From Bradyrhizobium sp. YR681 (lineage in GTDB: Bacteria > Pseudomonadota > Alphaproteobacteria > Rhizobiales > Xanthobacteraceae), in contig NZ_AKIY01000015.1 of the NCBI RefSeq assembly GCF_000282615.1, positions 1-32,981 of the forward strand: 32,981 nucleotides of DNA, read 5' to 3'. Shown here one piece after another: positions 29,946-32,981 of this stretch. The notes under the pieces are model-generated. The model worked only from the letters and a program-made list of their open reading frames with translations. It did not search any database and was not told where the DNA came from. The position numbers and the translations under genes were made by a program. Numbering within the stretch: the first letter of the stretch is position 1; every line of letters begins with the position of its first letter.

Positions 29946-31367
29946 ATGTCGTCCGCTCCAACAGTGCATGCCGACGGCCTGCCGCAGCCGCAGCGCAACC
30001 AGGCTGTGCTGACCATTGCGCTCGGCATCATCATGGCGGTGGTCGACAGCGCCATCGCCAATGTGGCGCTGCCGACGATCGCGGCCGACCTCGACGCCAG
30101 CCCCGCCTTCTCGATCTGGATCGTCAACGGCTACCAGCTCGCGATCACGATCTCGCTGCTGCCGCTGGCCTCGCTCGGCGAGATCGTCGGCTATCGCCGC
30201 GTCTATCTGGTCGGCCTCGTGCTGTTCACGCTCGCATCGGCCTTCTGCGCGCTGGCCGATACGCTGCCGCTGCTGACGGTCGCACGCATCGTCCAGGGCT
30301 TTGGCGCCGCCGGCATCATGAGCGTCAACTCGGCGCTGGTGCGCTTCACCTATCCGCGCAGCCGGCTCGGCCGCGGCATCGGACTCAACGCGCTGGTCGT
30401 CGCCTTCTCCGCCGCGGTCGGCCCGACACTCGCGGCCGGGATCCTCGCGGTCGGAAGCTGGCCCTGGCTGTTCGCCATCAACGTGCCGCTTGGCGTGGTG
30501 ACGCTGCTGCTCGGCCTGCGCAGCCTGCCGCACACCAAGCCTGCGAGCCATTCGTTCGACTGGCAGAGCGCAGGACTCTCCGCGATTACCTTCGGCGTCG
30601 GCATCGCGGCGATCGACAGCGTCGGCCACGGCGAGGCCGCGCTCACGTGTCTCGTCCAGTTCGCCGTCGCCATCGTCGCGGGCGCGCTGCTGATCTACCG
30701 CGAAACCCACATGACCTCGCCGCTGCTGCCGGTCGACCTGCTGCGCATCCCGGTGTTCGCATTGTCGATCGCAACCTCGATCGCCTCGTTCTGCGCGCAG
30801 ATGCTGGCCTTCGTCGCGATCCCGTTCTACCTCCAGAGCCGGTTCGGCTATTCGGCCGTGCATATGGGCCTGTTGATCACACCGTGGCCGATCGCGGTCG
30901 CCTTCGCAGCTCCCCTTGCCGGCCGGCTGGTCGAGCATTATCCGGCCGGCCTGCTCGGCGGCATCGGGCTCACGCTGTTCGCCTGCGGCCTCGGCGCACT
31001 CGCCCTCCTGCCTGCCGCGCCCACGTCGCTCGACGTGATCTGGCGGATGGCGCTCGCCGGCGCCGGCTTCGGCCTGTTCCAGACCCCCAACAACCGCACC
31101 ATGATCGCAGCCGCCCCGCGCGAGCGCGCCGGCGGTGCCAGCGGTATGCTGGGCACGGCGCGGCTGCTCGGCCAGACCACGGGTGCGGCGCTGGTGGCGC
31201 TGTTCCTCGGCCGCTATCCGATCGAAGGAACCAGGATCGCGCTGCTCACCGGCGTCGGGTTCGCGCTCTGCGGCGCGGTGCTGAGCATGCTGCGGCTGTC
31301 ACCGGCGGGCGCACGCGGCGCCGAGCATGTCCGGGTCCAGGACGATCAGCGTCTGCGCGGCGATTGA
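29946..31367 (+). CDS. DHA2-type MFS drug exporter
   Basis: 473 residues with about 14 predicted spans. The DHA2 signature VDSAIANVALPTIAADL (about 34-50) follows the first helix, then WIVNGYQLAITISLLPLASL and GYRRVYLVGL. Such transporters export drugs or metabolites by proton antiport. The start is not certain: ATG 29946 is used, an ATG at 29913 is in frame, and neither has a good ribosome site. No TetR or MarR gene is adjacent. Confidence 0.9.
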   Translation: MSSAPTVHADGLPQPQRNQAVLTIALGIIMAVVDSAIANVALPTIAADLDASPAFSIWIVNGYQLAITISLLPLASLGEIVGYRRVYLVGLVLFTLASAFCALADTLPLLTVARIVQGFGAAGIMSVNSALVRFTYPRSRLGRGIGLNALVVAFSAAVGPTLAAGILAVGSWPWLFAINVPLGVVTLLLGLRSLPHTKPASHSFDWQSAGLSAITFGVGIAAIDSVGHGEAALTCLVQFAVAIVAGALLIYRETHMTSPLLPVDLLRIPVFALSIATSIASFCAQMLAFVAIPFYLQSRFGYSAVHMGLLITPWPIAVAFAAPLAGRLVEHYPAGLLGGIGLTLFACGLGALALLPAAPTSLDVIWRMALAGAGFGLFQTPNNRTMIAAAPRERAGGASGMLGTARLLGQTTGAALVALFLGRYPIEGTRIALLTGVGFALCGAVLSMLRLSPAGARGAEHVRVQDDQRLRGD

Positions 31368-31440
31368 GCGGGAGATACTGTCCGGGTTGATACAATCCGT
31401 AGTTTTACCCTCCCACCCCAAGACGTATTGCGCTCGCGCT

Positions 31441-31464
31441 TTGGTTGCGGTTCATTGCAACCAA
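31441..31464. promoter_or_regulatory. Perfect 8-bp inverted repeat in the lipoprotein leader
   Basis: TTGGTTGC and GCAACCAA flank an 8-base loop, ending 16 bases before the ATG of the lipoprotein gene. It could be an operator or a hairpin in the 5' leader next to the GGGGGA ribosome site. Confidence 0.45.
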
Positions 31465-31480
31465 GGCTGGGGGATATTTT

Positions 31481-31945
31481 ATGAGCTATTTTAAGGTTGT
31501 GGCGCTTTGCGCCGTGGCTGCGGTCGCGAGTGGATGTGCGGGCCGCGCGCCGGCTCCTGTTTCCGTGGTGCAGCCTCAGGACCGTTATATGGACTGCGCA
31601 GCGATCACCAGCGAAGTCCAAACCAACAACGCCAAGGTCCAACAGCTCGCTTCCGACAAGGGCCTGAAGGTGGCTCAGAATGTCGCCGCGGGAGTTGCCG
31701 GTTTGGTCGTGCCGGTTCTTTGGTTCGGCATGGACTTTCAGGGAACGGCAGACACCGAAATACAAGCGCTTCAGGCGCGTCAGCAATACTTGGGCGCGCT
31801 CGCGGAGCAGCGCCGTTGTGGGGACAACAATGGAGAGCCGGACAAGGTGCTTGCGGAGAGCCCGAAGAGACCAAAGGCAAAGCCAAAGGCCGCGCCGCCT
31901 GCTCCAACGGCTGCGGCCGCACCGTCACCTACGGAAGAGAAGTAA
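31481..31945 (+). CDS. Hypothetical lipoprotein
   Basis: 154 residues with a lipoprotein signal peptide: lipobox AVASGC with Cys19 as the lipidated residue. The mature part has two further cysteines (DRYMDCAAI; QRRCGDN), a hydrophobic, glycine-containing segment (AGVAGLVVPVLWFGMDFQG, about 70-88) and a low-complexity Pro/Ala/Lys tail. It resembles uncharacterised small lipoproteins of rhizobia with a glycine-rich membrane segment. It is probably in the outer or inner membrane facing the periplasm. An inverted repeat lies in its leader. Confidence 0.85.
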   Translation: MSYFKVVALCAVAAVASGCAGRAPAPVSVVQPQDRYMDCAAITSEVQTNNAKVQQLASDKGLKVAQNVAAGVAGLVVPVLWFGMDFQGTADTEIQALQARQQYLGALAEQRRCGDNNGEPDKVLAESPKRPKAKPKAAPPAPTAAAAPSPTEEK

Positions 31946-32004
31946 GAGCGATTGCAGGACGGCCTCGCTAACGCGCCTCCTGAAGTCACTGCTCTAGGCA
32001 AACA

Positions 32005-32032
32005 AAAAGGCCGGCTCTTCAGCCGGCCTTTT
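32005..32032. terminator. Bidirectional intrinsic terminator
   Basis: AAAAGGCCGGCT-CTTC-AGCCGGCCTTTT is a perfect 12-bp stem with a 4-base loop, T-rich on both strands. It lies between the convergent lipoprotein and clpA genes and should end both transcripts. Confidence 0.92.
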
Positions 32033-32050
32033 CAATTCATCACTCGTCGA

Positions 32051-32981
<931 letters not shown>

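Noticed and set aside
29790..30938. 382-codon minus-strand frame opposite the DHA2 exporter
   Set aside because: Very rich in Arg, Asp, Gln and His and without domains; the typical product of reading a GC-rich membrane-protein gene backwards.

Overview
The window looks like a chromosomal segment of a Bradyrhizobium-type alphaproteobacterium (Nitrobacteraceae, Hyphomicrobiales). I infer this from the high GC content, the adjacent DivK/PleD pair, the EipB-type (DUF1849) envelope protein, the DUF3572 protein, and several intergenic palindromes that resemble dispersed repeats I associate with Bradyrhizobium and Rhodopseudomonas. I see no rRNA, tRNA, CRISPR array, transposase, integrase or phage gene.

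Layout, left to right. (1) 140-3231: an MFS exporter-like gene and a TauD/TfdA dioxygenase on the minus strand, divergent from a TetR regulator, with a 16-base palindrome between them that is a good operator candidate. (2) 3521-5274: divK-pleD, the cell-cycle/c-di-GMP pair. (3) 5492-7508: an overlapping trio of DUF3572 protein, DNA polymerase IV with an N-terminal four-cysteine element, and an ACT-domain protein. (4) 7603-13396: housekeeping and stress genes: two Rid-family proteins, EipB, a glycerophosphodiester phosphodiesterase, a FemAB/GNAT-like protein, a HIT hydrolase, TrmO and the start of AzlCD. (5) 13046-17218: AzlCD branched-chain amino acid exporter, a lytic transglycosylase divergent from an orphan TRAP binding protein, and three small minus-strand genes. 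(6) 17412-18050: a HAD phosphatase. (7) 18103-21341: an aldoxime-to-acid module of nitrilase plus haem aldoxime dehydratase with a divergent AraC regulator. (8) 21664-25040: a dialkylglycine decarboxylase plus a periplasmic amino-acid binding protein, with a divergent LysR regulator. (9) 25165-26190: an aldo/keto reductase. (10) 26200-29604: a GlxA-like AraC regulator divergent from a four-gene operon that encodes two paralogous small muconolactone-isomerase-like proteins (one cytoplasmic, one with a signal peptide), a protein of unknown function and a flavin-reductase-fold protein. (11) 29672-31945: a small membrane protein, a DHA2-type MFS exporter and a lipoprotein. (12) From 32051 to the window edge: the C-terminal part of ClpA.

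The accessory part (18-30 kb) is a series of regulator-plus-catabolic-operon cassettes, each with a divergent regulator. The least explained one is the 26.2-29.6 kb operon. Its control region carries three copies of a 12-base element, one abutting the regulator start codon and two forming an inverted pair upstream of the operon. I consider it the best candidate for an undescribed system here.

At least six dispersed palindromic repeats lie between genes. Four of them sit exactly in gaps between convergent genes, and two of those supply the stop codon of the upstream gene.
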